From Amnibacterium flavum (GTDB lineage: Bacteria > Actinomycetota > Actinomycetes > Actinomycetales > Microbacteriaceae), in the NCBI RefSeq assembly GCF_003097495.1, contig NZ_QEOP01000001.1, positions 744,001 to 808,000 of the forward strand: a stretch of DNA of 64,000 nt, read 5' to 3'. Shown here piece by piece: positions 34,775 through 43,707 of the stretch (position 1 is the stretch's first letter; each line of letters begins with the position of its first letter). Position numbers and translations under genes: made by a program. A model generated the notes under the pieces. It had not been told where the DNA came from and did not search any database. It saw only the letters and a list, made by a program, of their open reading frames with translations.

Positions 34775-35826
34775 GCCCCGCGGTCACGCGCCGGAGCAAG
34801 GCGCTCTCATCCCAGCTCGGCCTCACCGAGCGCATCTTCTCGAGCGCCGCCGACAGAGCGATGGCGGCAGCTGTCGAGGACGGACTGACGCTCGTCGAGG
34901 ACGGGCTCCTGCGCGAGCTGGAGTTCGCCGACACGATCGCCGATGCGACGTCCCGGTACCTGTTCGCCGCCGGCGGCAAGAGGGTGCGCCCCATGCTCAC
35001 CCTCCTCACCGCTCAGCTCGGCGAGGGCGCCAACCCCGATGTGCTCGTCGCAGCTCAGGCGATCGAGATCACGCACCTGGCCTCGCTGTATCACGACGAC
35101 GTCATGGACGAGGCGGAGCAGCGCCGCGGCGTTCCGAGCGCTCAGGCCGTCTGGGGCAACTCCGTCGCCATCCTCACCGGTGACCTCCTCTTCGCCCGTG
35201 CCAGCAAGCTCGTCGCCTCGCTGGGCGAACGCGCGATCCTGCTGCAGGCCGAGACCTTCGAGCGTCTGGTTCTCGGCCAGCTGCACGAGACGGCCGGCCC
35301 GCAGGAGGGCGAGGATCCGATCGCGCACTACATCAACGTGCTCGCGGGCAAGACCGGCTCCCTTATCGCGGCTGCAGCACAAATGGGCGTCGTCTTCAGC
35401 AACGCGCCCCAGCCCTACGAAGAGGCCGTCGTCCTCTTCGGAGAGCGGATCGGGATCGCCTTCCAGCTCGTCGACGATGTCATCGACCTCTCGCCGAGCG
35501 CCGACGAGACCGGCAAGATCGCCGGCACCGACCTCCGTGCCGGTGTGCCCACCCTCCCTCTGCTGTACCTTCGCCGTCGCGCCGTCGACGACCCCGCCGA
35601 CGCCGAGCTGCTCGAACGTCTCGAGCGGGGGATCGCCGGTGGCGACCCCCTCGACCTCGAGAAGGCCATCGAGGACCTGCGTCGCAACGATGTGACCGCG
35701 ACGACCATCGCCGAGGCTCACCGCTGGGCGGCATCCGCCGTCGCGGCGCTCGCTCCGCTGCCCGACGGCGGCGTGAAGAAGGCGCTCATCCGGTTCGCCG
35801 ACGTCATGGTCGAGCGCTCCGCCTGA
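34771..35826 (+). CDS. Long-chain polyprenyl diphosphate synthase
   Basis: A 351-residue trans-prenyltransferase from ATG at 34771. It extends FPP or GGPP with IPP to the side chain of menaquinone. The first Asp-rich motif is seen in SLYHDDVMDEAEQRRG and the second in FQLVDDVIDLS; GGKRVRPML and GKTGSLIAAAA are also typical. Location directly after menG points to menaquinone side-chain synthesis, as with HepT/HexPS enzymes. Chain length is not readable with confidence. Confidence 0.94.
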   Translation: MSPAVTRRSKALSSQLGLTERIFSSAADRAMAAAVEDGLTLVEDGLLRELEFADTIADATSRYLFAAGGKRVRPMLTLLTAQLGEGANPDVLVAAQAIEITHLASLYHDDVMDEAEQRRGVPSAQAVWGNSVAILTGDLLFARASKLVASLGERAILLQAETFERLVLGQLHETAGPQEGEDPIAHYINVLAGKTGSLIAAAAQMGVVFSNAPQPYEEAVVLFGERIGIAFQLVDDVIDLSPSADETGKIAGTDLRAGVPTLPLLYLRRRAVDDPADAELLERLERGIAGGDPLDLEKAIEDLRRNDVTATTIAEAHRWAASAVAALAPLPDGGVKKALIRFADVMVERSA

Positions 35827-35852
35827 CCACCCCGAAGTAAGGAACCTCTCGC

Positions 35853-37202
35853 ATGACCAAGCTCCGGCTGGCCATCGTCGGCGCGGGCCCGGCGGGCATC
35901 TACGCCGCCGATCTCGCGATCAAGGCCGAGAAGGCCTTCGACGTCTCGATCGACCTGTTCGAACGCCTCCCCGCTCCCTACGGACTCGTCCGGTACGGAG
36001 TCGCCCCCGACCACCCGCGGATCAAGGGCATCATCTCCGCGCTCCGCGACGTGCTCGATCGCGGTGACATCCGGTTCTTCGGCAACGTGAACTACGGCAC
36101 CGACATCACTCTTGACGACCTCAAGAAGCACTACAACGCGGTGATCTTCTCGACCGGATCGATCTCCGACGCACCTCTCGAGGTCGCCGGCATCGACCTC
36201 GAGGGCTCCTACGGCGCCGCCGACTTCGTCAGCTGGTACGACGGCCACCCCGACGTGCCCCGCACCTGGCCCCTCGAGGCCAAGGAGGTCGCGGTCATCG
36301 GCGTCGGCAACGTGGCTCTCGACGCGGCGCGGATGCTCATCAAGCACCCCGACGACCTGCTTCCGACCGAGATCCCCGAGAACGTCTACGAGGGGCTGAA
36401 GGCGTCGCCCATCACCGACGTGCACGTCTTCGGCCGTCGCGGGCCCGCCCAGGTGAAGTTCACGCCCCTCGAGCTGCGCGAGCTCGGTGAGATGAACGAC
36501 GTCGACATGATCGTCCACGACGAGGACTTCGACTACGACGAGGCGTCGAAGACGGCCATCGCCACCAACAAGCAGGTCTTCGTCATCGACAAGGTGCTGA
36601 ACCAGTGGCGTCAGCGCGAGACCGGCTCTGCGAGCCGCCGCCTGCATCTGCACTTCTACGCGAAGCCGCTCGAGTTCGTCGGGGACGGCAAGGTCGAGGC
36701 GATCCGTTGGGAGCGCACCGAGCCCGACGGCGAGGGCGGCGTGCGCGGCACCGGCGAGATCCGCGAGCAGGCGGTGCAGGCCGTCTACCGTGCCGTCGGC
36801 TACTTCGGCTCACCGCTCCCCGAGCTGCCCTTCGACGAGAAGCGGGGCGTGATCCCCAACCGCGAGGGTCAGGTCATCGACGACAACGACGAGCCCCTCA
36901 ACGGCATCTACGCGACGGGCTGGATCAAGCGTGGTCCCGTCGGCCTGATCGGGCACACCAAGAGCGATGCCATGGAGACGATCGGTCACGTGCTGACCGA
37001 CCAGGGCAACTGGTGGACCCCCTCCGAGCCCGACGAGGAGGCCATCGTCGCTCTGCTCGAGTCCCGCGGCGTCGAGTACACGACCGTCGACGGCTGGCAC
37101 CGTCTCGACGCCCACGAGCTCGCGCTCGGCGAGCAGGTCGGCCGTACCCGCATCAAGGTCGTCCCGCGCGACGAGATGACGAGCATCTCCCGCTCCGCCT
37201 GA
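35853..37202 (+). CDS. fprA: Ferredoxin/flavodoxin-NADP reductase, FprA type
   Basis: A 449-residue FAD-dependent protein of adrenodoxin-reductase type. The FAD Rossmann motif is VGAGPAGIYAADL at the N-terminus; the NADPH motif is VIGVGNVALDAARML. It moves electrons between NADPH and ferredoxin. Contains YGLVRYGVAPDHPRIKG and GWIKRGPVGLIGHTK, both family marks. It lies 26 bases after the prenyl synthase gene and could be cotranscribed. It ends before a GC-rich terminator. Confidence 0.93.
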   Translation: MTKLRLAIVGAGPAGIYAADLAIKAEKAFDVSIDLFERLPAPYGLVRYGVAPDHPRIKGIISALRDVLDRGDIRFFGNVNYGTDITLDDLKKHYNAVIFSTGSISDAPLEVAGIDLEGSYGAADFVSWYDGHPDVPRTWPLEAKEVAVIGVGNVALDAARMLIKHPDDLLPTEIPENVYEGLKASPITDVHVFGRRGPAQVKFTPLELRELGEMNDVDMIVHDEDFDYDEASKTAIATNKQVFVIDKVLNQWRQRETGSASRRLHLHFYAKPLEFVGDGKVEAIRWERTEPDGEGGVRGTGEIREQAVQAVYRAVGYFGSPLPELPFDEKRGVIPNREGQVIDDNDEPLNGIYATGWIKRGPVGLIGHTKSDAMETIGHVLTDQGNWWTPSEPDEEAIVALLESRGVEYTTVDGWHRLDAHELALGEQVGRTRIKVVPRDEMTSISRSA

Positions 37203-37230
37203 CCGAGGTCTCATCCCTCGGGCGGCGGAT

Positions 37231-37258
37231 GCCCCTTCCCCCGCTCGCAAGGGGCTTT
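37231..37258 (+). terminator. Intrinsic terminator after fprA
   Basis: GCCCCTT and AAGGGGC arms around an 11-base loop, followed by TTT, 28 bases after the fprA stop. Confidence 0.65.
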
Positions 37259-37368
37259 CGGCAAGCGGGTCGCAGAAGATCGAAGCCGGACCGGCGGGGA
37301 GTCGAGCAGACCGCGCATTGGAGACCCGATTCCCACCACGGGCCTCGACGCGGGTGTACGTTGCGGAG

Positions 37369-38367
37369 ATGGAGCCGATCCGAGTAGGGCTGGTGGCCGA
37401 TCCGGCGTCGCCCACTCAGGTGGCGCGCCGGATGACCGACCTCGTTCCACCCAGCGGAGCTGACGCCGATGTCTGGGACGTCGAGCTGGTGAGCGAGCCG
37501 TTCACGCTCGGGTCCGAGGATGTCGACATCGCCTTAGCCCGGCTGCGGGTGCACGCCGATCGCAACAACTGGGACCTCGTCATCGGGGTGACCGAGCTCC
37601 CCCTCCGCAACGATGACGGCCGCTATCTGCTGGCCGCGATCGACCCCATGAGACAGGCGGCCGTTCTCTCCTTGCCCGCGCTCGGCGGGTTCAGGGTGCA
37701 GTCCCGCGCACGGCACGCAGTGCGAGGGCTCGTCGACGGCATGGCCGAGCCGAGTGCTCCCGAGGAACGGCGGCTGCCTCTCCCCGGTATCAGTGCGCGG
37801 GGTCGGGTACTCATGGGCATGGTGATCGCCAACCGTCCGTGGCTGCTGGCGGCGGGGCTGAAGTCCGCTCTGGTCGCGGCCCTGGCGACCGGTGCGGTGG
37901 CGACGATCGAGCCGACGGTGTGGCTGCTCGCCTACACCCTCTCGGGATGGCGCCTCGCGGCGGTGACCGTCGTCTCGATCGCGGTCGTCATCGCATGGAT
38001 CGTGATCGACGGACGACTGTGGGACCACCCCGACGACGATTCCCCCCAGGCTCGCGAGAGATCGCGTCTCTACAACACCTCGACGCTGCTGACCCTGACC
38101 ATCGGCGTCATGATCTGCTACGTCGCGCTCTATCTGGTGAATCTCGCCTGGGCGCTCTTCGTCCTCGATCCGGAGACGATGAGCGACTCCGTCGGTGCAC
38201 CCCTCGGCTACGGCGGCCTCTTCGTGCTGGCCTGGTTCGTCGCATCGGCGGCGACGCTCGGCGGTGCACTCGGCACGGGCCTGGAGTCGGACGATGCAAT
38301 CCGTGCAGCCGCCTATTCCAAGCGCGAAGAGGAGCGCCGAGCCCGTCTGGCGGCCGAGCCCGTGTAG
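37369..38367 (+). CDS. Membrane protein with a soluble N-terminal domain, unknown
   Basis: The ATG at 37369 gives 332 residues. The first 150 or so are soluble with an alternating beta/alpha pattern (IRVGLVADPASP, WDLVIGVTELPL), followed by about four hydrophobic helices between residues 165 and 295 and a charged helical tail (KREEERRARLAAEP). I do not recognise the family. It stands alone between a terminator and a convergent AraC gene. Confidence 0.65.
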   Translation: MEPIRVGLVADPASPTQVARRMTDLVPPSGADADVWDVELVSEPFTLGSEDVDIALARLRVHADRNNWDLVIGVTELPLRNDDGRYLLAAIDPMRQAAVLSLPALGGFRVQSRARHAVRGLVDGMAEPSAPEERRLPLPGISARGRVLMGMVIANRPWLLAAGLKSALVAALATGAVATIEPTVWLLAYTLSGWRLAAVTVVSIAVVIAWIVIDGRLWDHPDDDSPQARERSRLYNTSTLLTLTIGVMICYVALYLVNLAWALFVLDPETMSDSVGAPLGYGGLFVLAWFVASAATLGGALGTGLESDDAIRAAAYSKREEERRARLAAEPV

Positions 38368-38479
38368 GTGGCCGCGGCTCCGACGGGGTGTCGCCGGTGC
38401 GACCGGAGGAGCGGGTTCGACCCACTCGCCTGGTGCCGGATCGCGCCTCATGGCGCACGAACCGAGGTCGCGGCGTCGC

Positions 38480-39478
38480 TCAGCTCGTCGGGGGACGTGC
38501 GGACCGCATCGTGTCCGACGGGCGCTCGGCGTATTTGCGGCGATAGGCGGCCGCGAACCTTCCGAGATGCGCGAACCCCCATCGGGCTGCCACCTCGGTC
38601 ACATTGACCGAGCCCGCGACCGCGGTCAGTTCCGCATGCACCCTCTCGAGCCGGAGCTCCCGCAGGTAGGTCATCGGCGTGGTGTCGAGAGAGCGTCGGA
38701 AGCTCTCCTGCAGGCTGCGCACGCTCACCGAGACCTCCGACGCCAGTTCCGTGGTGCTCCATGAGCGGCCCGGATCGCTCCGCAGGAGTTCGAGCGCGGC
38801 GGAGAGGGGCCGAGACCCTGCTGTCGGGGTGGGATAGGCCAGGGCGGCCGAGTGGTTGTGCGGTTGCGCGAAGAGGAGGCTGTGCAGCAGCACCTGCTCC
38901 AAGCGCTGCGCCGCGAGAGGGTGTGCGAGCAGTCCGGCTTCGAGATCGGAAGCCTCATCGATCATCTGCAGTGCCTGCATCATGGCCCGCGCGCCCGCCG
39001 TGGTGAGATCGATCTCCCCGTTGAACTCGAGCGGCCGTGAGAGCTCCCGGCCGAGCAGGTTCTGCAGTTCGAGCTGCAGCTGTTCGCGCGAGATCATGAG
39101 CGAGAGTTGCGCGAAGCCGTCTTCGGATTCGATCTGGACCGGGCGGCCGGGCATGAAGATCCCGGCCGTGTGACGGGTGCCCTGGATCGGAGAGCCGAGG
39201 CCCGCTCGCATGGTGGCGCGGCCTCCCGTCGGGATGTCGACGTGATAATTCTCGGCCTCGGCAGTCGCGATGCGGACTGCTGAACGGAACCTCATGTAAC
39301 CGCAGGTGATGCGGCCCAGTACGAGGGCGTTGAGCTGCATCTCGAATGCGTCCGACGACGGCGCCGAGGGGAAGTCGACGGGGAGGAAGACGTCGCTGAG
39401 CGCCTGCCGAGCGTGATCGACGTCACGGCTGAACGCGACGGGATGCGTCGCGAACATCCCTCCTGTTTTCGTCCCCAT
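38480..39478 (-). CDS. AraC family transcriptional regulator
   Basis: A 332-residue protein: an N-terminal AraC_binding_2-like domain, about residues 30-200, and a C-terminal double HTH (WSTTELASEVSVSVRSLQESFRR, then the second HTH with VNVTEVAARWGFAHLGRFAAAYRRKYAERPS). This class often controls catabolic or oxidoreductase genes. No obvious target is adjacent; the nearest divergent gene is the SGNH-like gene 238 bases away. Confidence 0.93.
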   Translation of the reverse strand: MGTKTGGMFATHPVAFSRDVDHARQALSDVFLPVDFPSAPSSDAFEMQLNALVLGRITCGYMRFRSAVRIATAEAENYHVDIPTGGRATMRAGLGSPIQGTRHTAGIFMPGRPVQIESEDGFAQLSLMISREQLQLELQNLLGRELSRPLEFNGEIDLTTAGARAMMQALQMIDEASDLEAGLLAHPLAAQRLEQVLLHSLLFAQPHNHSAALAYPTPTAGSRPLSAALELLRSDPGRSWSTTELASEVSVSVRSLQESFRRSLDTTPMTYLRELRLERVHAELTAVAGSVNVTEVAARWGFAHLGRFAAAYRRKYAERPSDTMRSARPPTS

Positions 39479-39716
39479 TCGGTGATCTTAGGCGTCGCCG
39501 GGGGCTGCGGGCGCCCGTCATCCGCGCAGATCGGATGCAGCGCCGCGTCAAGTGGATATCGCGCGCCCCGGGCTCGCCCATACCGTTGGACCCCGCCGAG
39601 GCACCCCGCCGCAGGACTGACCTCGAACAAGCAGGGGCGTAGCTCTCGCCTCCGGCACTCACGGCCGTTTACGGCAACTATGGAAGGGCGACAGCGATGG
39701 TTCCGAGGAGCGTGAG

Positions 39717-40502
39717 GTGCACCACTTGGGGGCGCCCACCGCTGATCGCGGCGTCGACGGTCGGGCGGTCAAGGTCCCGAAGGTGAGGCCCGATCTCCGT
39801 CTCCTGTTCGCGCGTCCCGACGTCGTGCTGGGGCCGATTTTCTGGACTCTGTTCAGAGCGAGAACGCAGGACGAGCGCGAATGGTTCTACCCCAAGGGGC
39901 CGCCCGTCATCAGCACCGGCGGGGATGATCCGGTCCAGATCCTGGTCATCGGCGACGGGCCCGCTGCGGGGTGCGGTGTGTCGATCCACGAACTGGGCAT
40001 CGCCGGCTTCCTGGCGCGGTACGTCGCAACCGACGAGCGGCGGGGTGTCGTCGTCACCGTCAGTGCCGAGCCCGCGGCGTCAGCCCGATCGACCCTCGGC
40101 GGCCTCCAGGACATCGACCTCGACCGATACGACGCGATCGTTCTCATGCTCGCCACGACGGACGCCTTCTGTCTGACCAGCCGGCGCAGCTGGCGGCGCA
40201 GCATGACGGGCCTGGTGCAGGCGTTGGCGTCGTCGAACGCCCCGTCGGTGTTCGTGACCGGCGCCGCCAGCATGCAGTTGACGAGATCGATCTCGCCGTT
40301 CGTCCGAGGTCTCACCGGTCGCCACGCGCGACTGCTCAACTTCGAGACCCGCCGGATCTGCACCCGGTTCGGCGTGCCGATGATCCCGCTGAGCGCGGTG
40401 AACGACCTCAACTCCCGCACCTACGCGCAGTGGGGTCGCCGGATCGCGTCGCACGTCTGTCGAGCGCTTGACGGTCAGGGGGCGGCAGGCCGGGTCCCGT
40501 GA
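39717..40502 (+). CDS. Divergent SGNH-like protein (pseudoenzyme candidate)
   Basis: 261 residues from GTG at 39717 with a GAGGAG ribosome site. It is related in plan to the SGNH part of the protein at 31294: GDGPAAGCGV (79-88) replaces the usual GDSxxxGxG, again with Gly for the nucleophilic Ser; the block III region is ATTD rather than GxND; and the end has YAQWGRRIASHV as in the other copy. The N-terminal 60 residues contain PDLRLLFARPDVV, not found elsewhere. Probably no hydrolase activity. The role is unknown. Confidence 0.6.
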   Translation: MHHLGAPTADRGVDGRAVKVPKVRPDLRLLFARPDVVLGPIFWTLFRARTQDEREWFYPKGPPVISTGGDDPVQILVIGDGPAAGCGVSIHELGIAGFLARYVATDERRGVVVTVSAEPAASARSTLGGLQDIDLDRYDAIVLMLATTDAFCLTSRRSWRRSMTGLVQALASSNAPSVFVTGAASMQLTRSISPFVRGLTGRHARLLNFETRRICTRFGVPMIPLSAVNDLNSRTYAQWGRRIASHVCRALDGQGAAGRVP

Positions 40503-40514
40503 CCGAGAGGAGGT

Positions 40515-41978
40515 CTACTGCAGCGCGGAGGTGAGACGGGCGAGGTTGTCGAGCACCTCGCTGCGCAGCGGCTGCTTCTCCCACTCCTCGAGGGTGAGCT
40601 GGCGGCTGCGCTCCCGGTAGCCCTGCTCGACGGCGCGCATGTCGCGCACGAAGGAGCGTCCGCGAACCATCAGCGACACCTCCATGTTCAGCAGGAACGA
40701 GCGGATGTCCATGTTGCTCGACCCCATGACGGCGACGTCGTCGTCGATGGTGAAGTGCTTCGCGTGCAGGATGTACGGGGCCTCGTACATCCAGATGACG
40801 ACTCCGGCCTTCAGCAGCTCCTCGTAATAGGAGCGCTGCGCGTGGTAGACGAGAGCCTGATCGCCGATCTCGGAGACGAACAGCTGCACCTCGATGCCGC
40901 GCTGGACGGCCGTGGTGATCGCCATCAGCATCGAGTCGTCGGGCACGAAGTACGGCGACGTGATGATGATGCGTTCCTGCGCGTAGTAGAGGAGCGCGTC
41001 GAACAGACGCAGGTTGTTCTCGCCGTCGAATCCGGGACCGCTCGGGACGATCTGGCAGTCGAGCAGGTTGTCGTCGGCATCGTCGGTGATCGGCTCGGTC
41101 TCGCGGACCAGCAGTTCACCCGTCTCGCTGTACCAGTCGGTGATGAAGATGGCGTTCAGACCTGCGACGATCGGCCCGGTGAGCCGTGTCATCAAGTCCT
41201 GCCACTTGAGCCCGCGCCGCAGGTTGCCCCGTTTGTTGTAACTGCGGTCCACCATGTTCTGCGACCCCATGAAGCCCACATTGCCGTCGACGACGAGCAG
41301 CTTGCGGTGATTGCGCAGGTCGGGGCGCTGGTACTTGCCCTTCAGCGGCTGCACCGGCAGGAGCAGGTTCCAGTTGATGTCGGCCTTGGTGAGGAACCGC
41401 TTGGTGCGGCCGTACCCGGGTGAGCGCAACGAGGCCACATGGTCGAGCAGGACGCGAACGACGACGCCGCGTTTGCGCGCCTCGGCCAGAGCCTCGAAGA
41501 AGGGCCGCGTCGTGTCGTCGAGCGACAGGATGTAGAACTGGGCGTGCACGTATCTCTTGGCCCGCGTCACCGCGGCGGTCATCTCCGCGATCGACAGCTC
41601 GTAGTCGCCCAGCAGCTTGGCTCGGTTGCCGCCGACGAGCGGCATGGCGCCCAGATTGCGGTTCAGCTCGACCACCGAAGCCAGCCACTGCGGCCAGGTG
41701 TGATCCTGCGAGACCCGCTCGATGCCCTCCGTCGTGTCGACGATGAACTCGTTGATCTCGCGCTGCTTCTCTCGTCGCGCCTTCGGAAGGCTGGGACTGC
41801 CGATCAGCAGGAACAGCAGCACCCCGAGGTAGGGGACGAAGAAGACGAACAGCAGCCAGGCCGTCGCGGAACTCGGCTTCCTGTTGCGCGGGATCACGAT
41901 GATCGCGGTCACGCGGATCGCGAAGTCGAGGACCAGGAGGAAGATCCCGAACCACAGCGTGAAGGTGGCCCGATCCAT
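40515..41978 (-). CDS. cls: Cardiolipin synthase
   Basis: A 487-residue phospholipase D superfamily protein with two N-terminal membrane helices. Both HKD motifs are present: HRKLLVVDGNVGFMGSQN and HAKHFTIDDDVAVMGSSN. It joins two phosphatidylglycerols, or PG with CDP-DAG, into cardiolipin at the membrane. Length and the FFVPYLGVLLFLLIGSP loop are usual for bacterial Cls. It ends 12 bases from the convergent SGNH-like gene. Confidence 0.95.
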   Translation of the reverse strand: MDRATFTLWFGIFLLVLDFAIRVTAIIVIPRNRKPSSATAWLLFVFFVPYLGVLLFLLIGSPSLPKARREKQREINEFIVDTTEGIERVSQDHTWPQWLASVVELNRNLGAMPLVGGNRAKLLGDYELSIAEMTAAVTRAKRYVHAQFYILSLDDTTRPFFEALAEARKRGVVVRVLLDHVASLRSPGYGRTKRFLTKADINWNLLLPVQPLKGKYQRPDLRNHRKLLVVDGNVGFMGSQNMVDRSYNKRGNLRRGLKWQDLMTRLTGPIVAGLNAIFITDWYSETGELLVRETEPITDDADDNLLDCQIVPSGPGFDGENNLRLFDALLYYAQERIIITSPYFVPDDSMLMAITTAVQRGIEVQLFVSEIGDQALVYHAQRSYYEELLKAGVVIWMYEAPYILHAKHFTIDDDVAVMGSSNMDIRSFLLNMEVSLMVRGRSFVRDMRAVEQGYRERSRQLTLEEWEKQPLRSEVLDNLARLTSALQ

Positions 41979-42066
41979 AGCGGAATCCTAGCGAGCGGCC
42001 CGCCCGCGACCGCGGAGGCGACGCAGTGTCAGCGCGGCGTCGTCGCCTGCACCCGTCGCCGGGGGA

Positions 42067-42555
42067 TCAGCGGAAGTTGACGAACTGCAGATCGACGTCG
42101 AGATCGGCGCCCTTCAGGAGCGCGATCGTCTCCTGCAGGTCGTCGCGGCTCTTCGACTGCACACGCAGTTCGTCGCCCTGGATCTGACTCTTCACACTCT
42201 TCGGGCCCTCGTCGCGGATGATCTTGCCGATCTTCTTGGCGTGCTCCTGATCGATCCCGTCCTTGATCGTGACGACCAGGCGGAACTCCTTGCCGCTCGG
42301 CTGCGCGTCGCCCGATTCGAGGCTCTTGAGCGAGATCCCGCGCTTGATCATCTTCGACTGGAACACATCGAGCACGGCCTTCGCGCGCTCATCCGAGTTC
42401 GCCTTGATCAGAACCGTCTCGCCGCTCCACTCGATCGAGGCGCCCGTGCCCTTGAAGTCGTATCGCTGCTCGACCTCTTTGCGCGCCTGGTTGAGTGCGT
42501 TGTCGGCCTCCTGGTGGTCGACCTTGCTCACGATGTCGAACGAAGAATCTGCCAT
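42067..42555 (-). CDS. YajQ family nucleotide-binding protein
   Basis: A 162-residue protein from ATG at 42555. The opening [26 protein letters not shown] and the C-terminal [17 protein letters not shown] and VDLQFVNFR are characteristic of the YajQ family. Family members bind nucleotides, and in some bacteria cyclic-di-GMP. It is conserved and usually single; no operon partner appears. Confidence 0.95.
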   Translation of the reverse strand: MADSSFDIVSKVDHQEADNALNQARKEVEQRYDFKGTGASIEWSGETVLIKANSDERAKAVLDVFQSKMIKRGISLKSLESGDAQPSGKEFRLVVTIKDGIDQEHAKKIGKIIRDEGPKSVKSQIQGDELRVQSKSRDDLQETIALLKGADLDVDLQFVNFR

Positions 42556-42669
42556 GCCACCCATGGTAGTCAGGCCACGCGATCCCGATTTCGTGGAGGA
42601 CCTGTGAGCCCTTATCCTTGACCTTGCGCCTCCGGACAGACGACTGCGCGTCTCTGGTCGGAGCAGCAT

Positions 42670-42751
42670 GGCGAGTTACCCAAGCGGCCAAAGGGATCTG
42701 ACTGTAAATCAGACTGCTCAGCATTCGGGGGTTCGAATCCCTCACTCGCCA
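42670..42751 (+). tRNA. tRNA-Tyr (GTA)
   Basis: Acceptor arms GGCGAGT and ACTCGCC, a long variable arm as in class II tRNA, T-loop GTTCGAATC and anticodon GTA in the loop CTGTAAA. The CCA end is not encoded. Confidence 0.95.
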
Positions 42752-42756
42752 CAGCT

Positions 42757-42787
42757 CAGAAGGGCCGTCCGTCGGGCGGCCCTTCTG
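42757..42787 (+). terminator. Terminator after tRNA-Tyr
   Basis: CAGAAGGGCCGTCC pairs with GGGCGGCCCTTCTG with one G-U wobble. A strong GC hairpin with weak T content follows the tRNA by five bases. Confidence 0.75.
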
Positions 42788-42881
42788 CGTTGCTGGTCCG
42801 ATACCGCAGGCGAGTCAGCCGGCCGAGGGTCCTCGGTCGGCCGCTGACGACGGGTCGCGAAGCGGGTCGCCCACGGGCGAT

Positions 42882-43604
42882 CTACGAGGCCTCGTACGCC
42901 GTGATCACGCGATCGAGCCACTCGGACAGCAGCCCACGCTCACTCGCGCTCAAGCCGGGTAGCGCGTGCGCGATCGCCCGGAAGGCGATGGTCGTCGTCG
43001 CCGGGCCGGTGTCGGTGATCTCCCGTTCATCCGTGATGATCTGCGCCAGGACGCCGTCGAGCGCCGCTTCTGCGAGGCCCGCGTCGCGCTGCCCGGCAGG
43101 TGCGGTCAGCAGAGTCGTGACGACGCCGACACCGGCGGCCTGGAAGAGCTCCACTGCGCGTCGCTCCGATACTTTGAGTCGCCCGGCGACGGCCACGCGG
43201 TGGATGCGGGCCTCCAGGACGGCCTTGCCCATGCCGGCCGCCGGTGAGTTCGCCACCCGTGCTGGGTCACTGAGCAGCCGGAAGAGGGCGGGATTGGTGA
43301 GGCCGAAGTCCACCTGCGTCCGCCAGCCGGCACGAAGATCCTCGACGGGGTCCGTGTTCGCCGCTTCGGCCTCGTCGACGACCGCGGCTTTCATTGCCAC
43401 GTGAGTCGCCATCACGTGCTCGGCGACGGCTTCCAGCAGCCCGTCCTTGTCCTGGAACAGCCGGTAGATGGCGGGGGCTTGCACACCGGCCTCCTGCGCC
43501 ACTCCGCGCGTGGTCACGGCGGCCGGTCCCTGCTCCCGGAGGAGGCGTGCCGCGACTTCGATGATGCGAGTGCGGTTGTCGGGCGGAACTCCGAGATCGG
43601 TCAC
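42882..43604 (-). CDS. TetR family transcriptional regulator
   Basis: A 240-residue protein from GTG. N-terminal HTH: PAAVTTRGVAQEAGVQAPAI then YRLFQDKDGLLEAVAEH, about residues 23-60. The C-terminal domain is longer than usual and unassigned. It is divergent from a NmrA-like oxidoreductase, 103 bases away, with GATAAC/GTTATC palindrome between them. It probably controls that gene and itself. Confidence 0.92.
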   Translation of the reverse strand: MTDLGVPPDNRTRIIEVAARLLREQGPAAVTTRGVAQEAGVQAPAIYRLFQDKDGLLEAVAEHVMATHVAMKAAVVDEAEAANTDPVEDLRAGWRTQVDFGLTNPALFRLLSDPARVANSPAAGMGKAVLEARIHRVAVAGRLKVSERRAVELFQAAGVGVVTTLLTAPAGQRDAGLAEAALDGVLAQIITDEREITDTGPATTTIAFRAIAHALPGLSASERGLLSEWLDRVITAYEAS

Positions 43605-43613
43605 GGATCAACG

Positions 43614-43633
43614 ATAACTCTCGATTGTTATCA
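43614..43633. promoter_or_regulatory. Likely TetR operator
   Basis: GATAAC and GTTATC arms separated by eight bases lie just beyond the TetR start. A second GTTATC occurs 38 bases on (CGTTATCAGTGATATC) but is not clearly palindromic. Confidence 0.5.
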
Positions 43634-43707
43634 CCGCGGTTCCAGTGTTACCGTTCAAGCGTTATCAGTGATATCCGTTGCTGGCACTCCTCCTCGAAAG
43701 GTCAATC

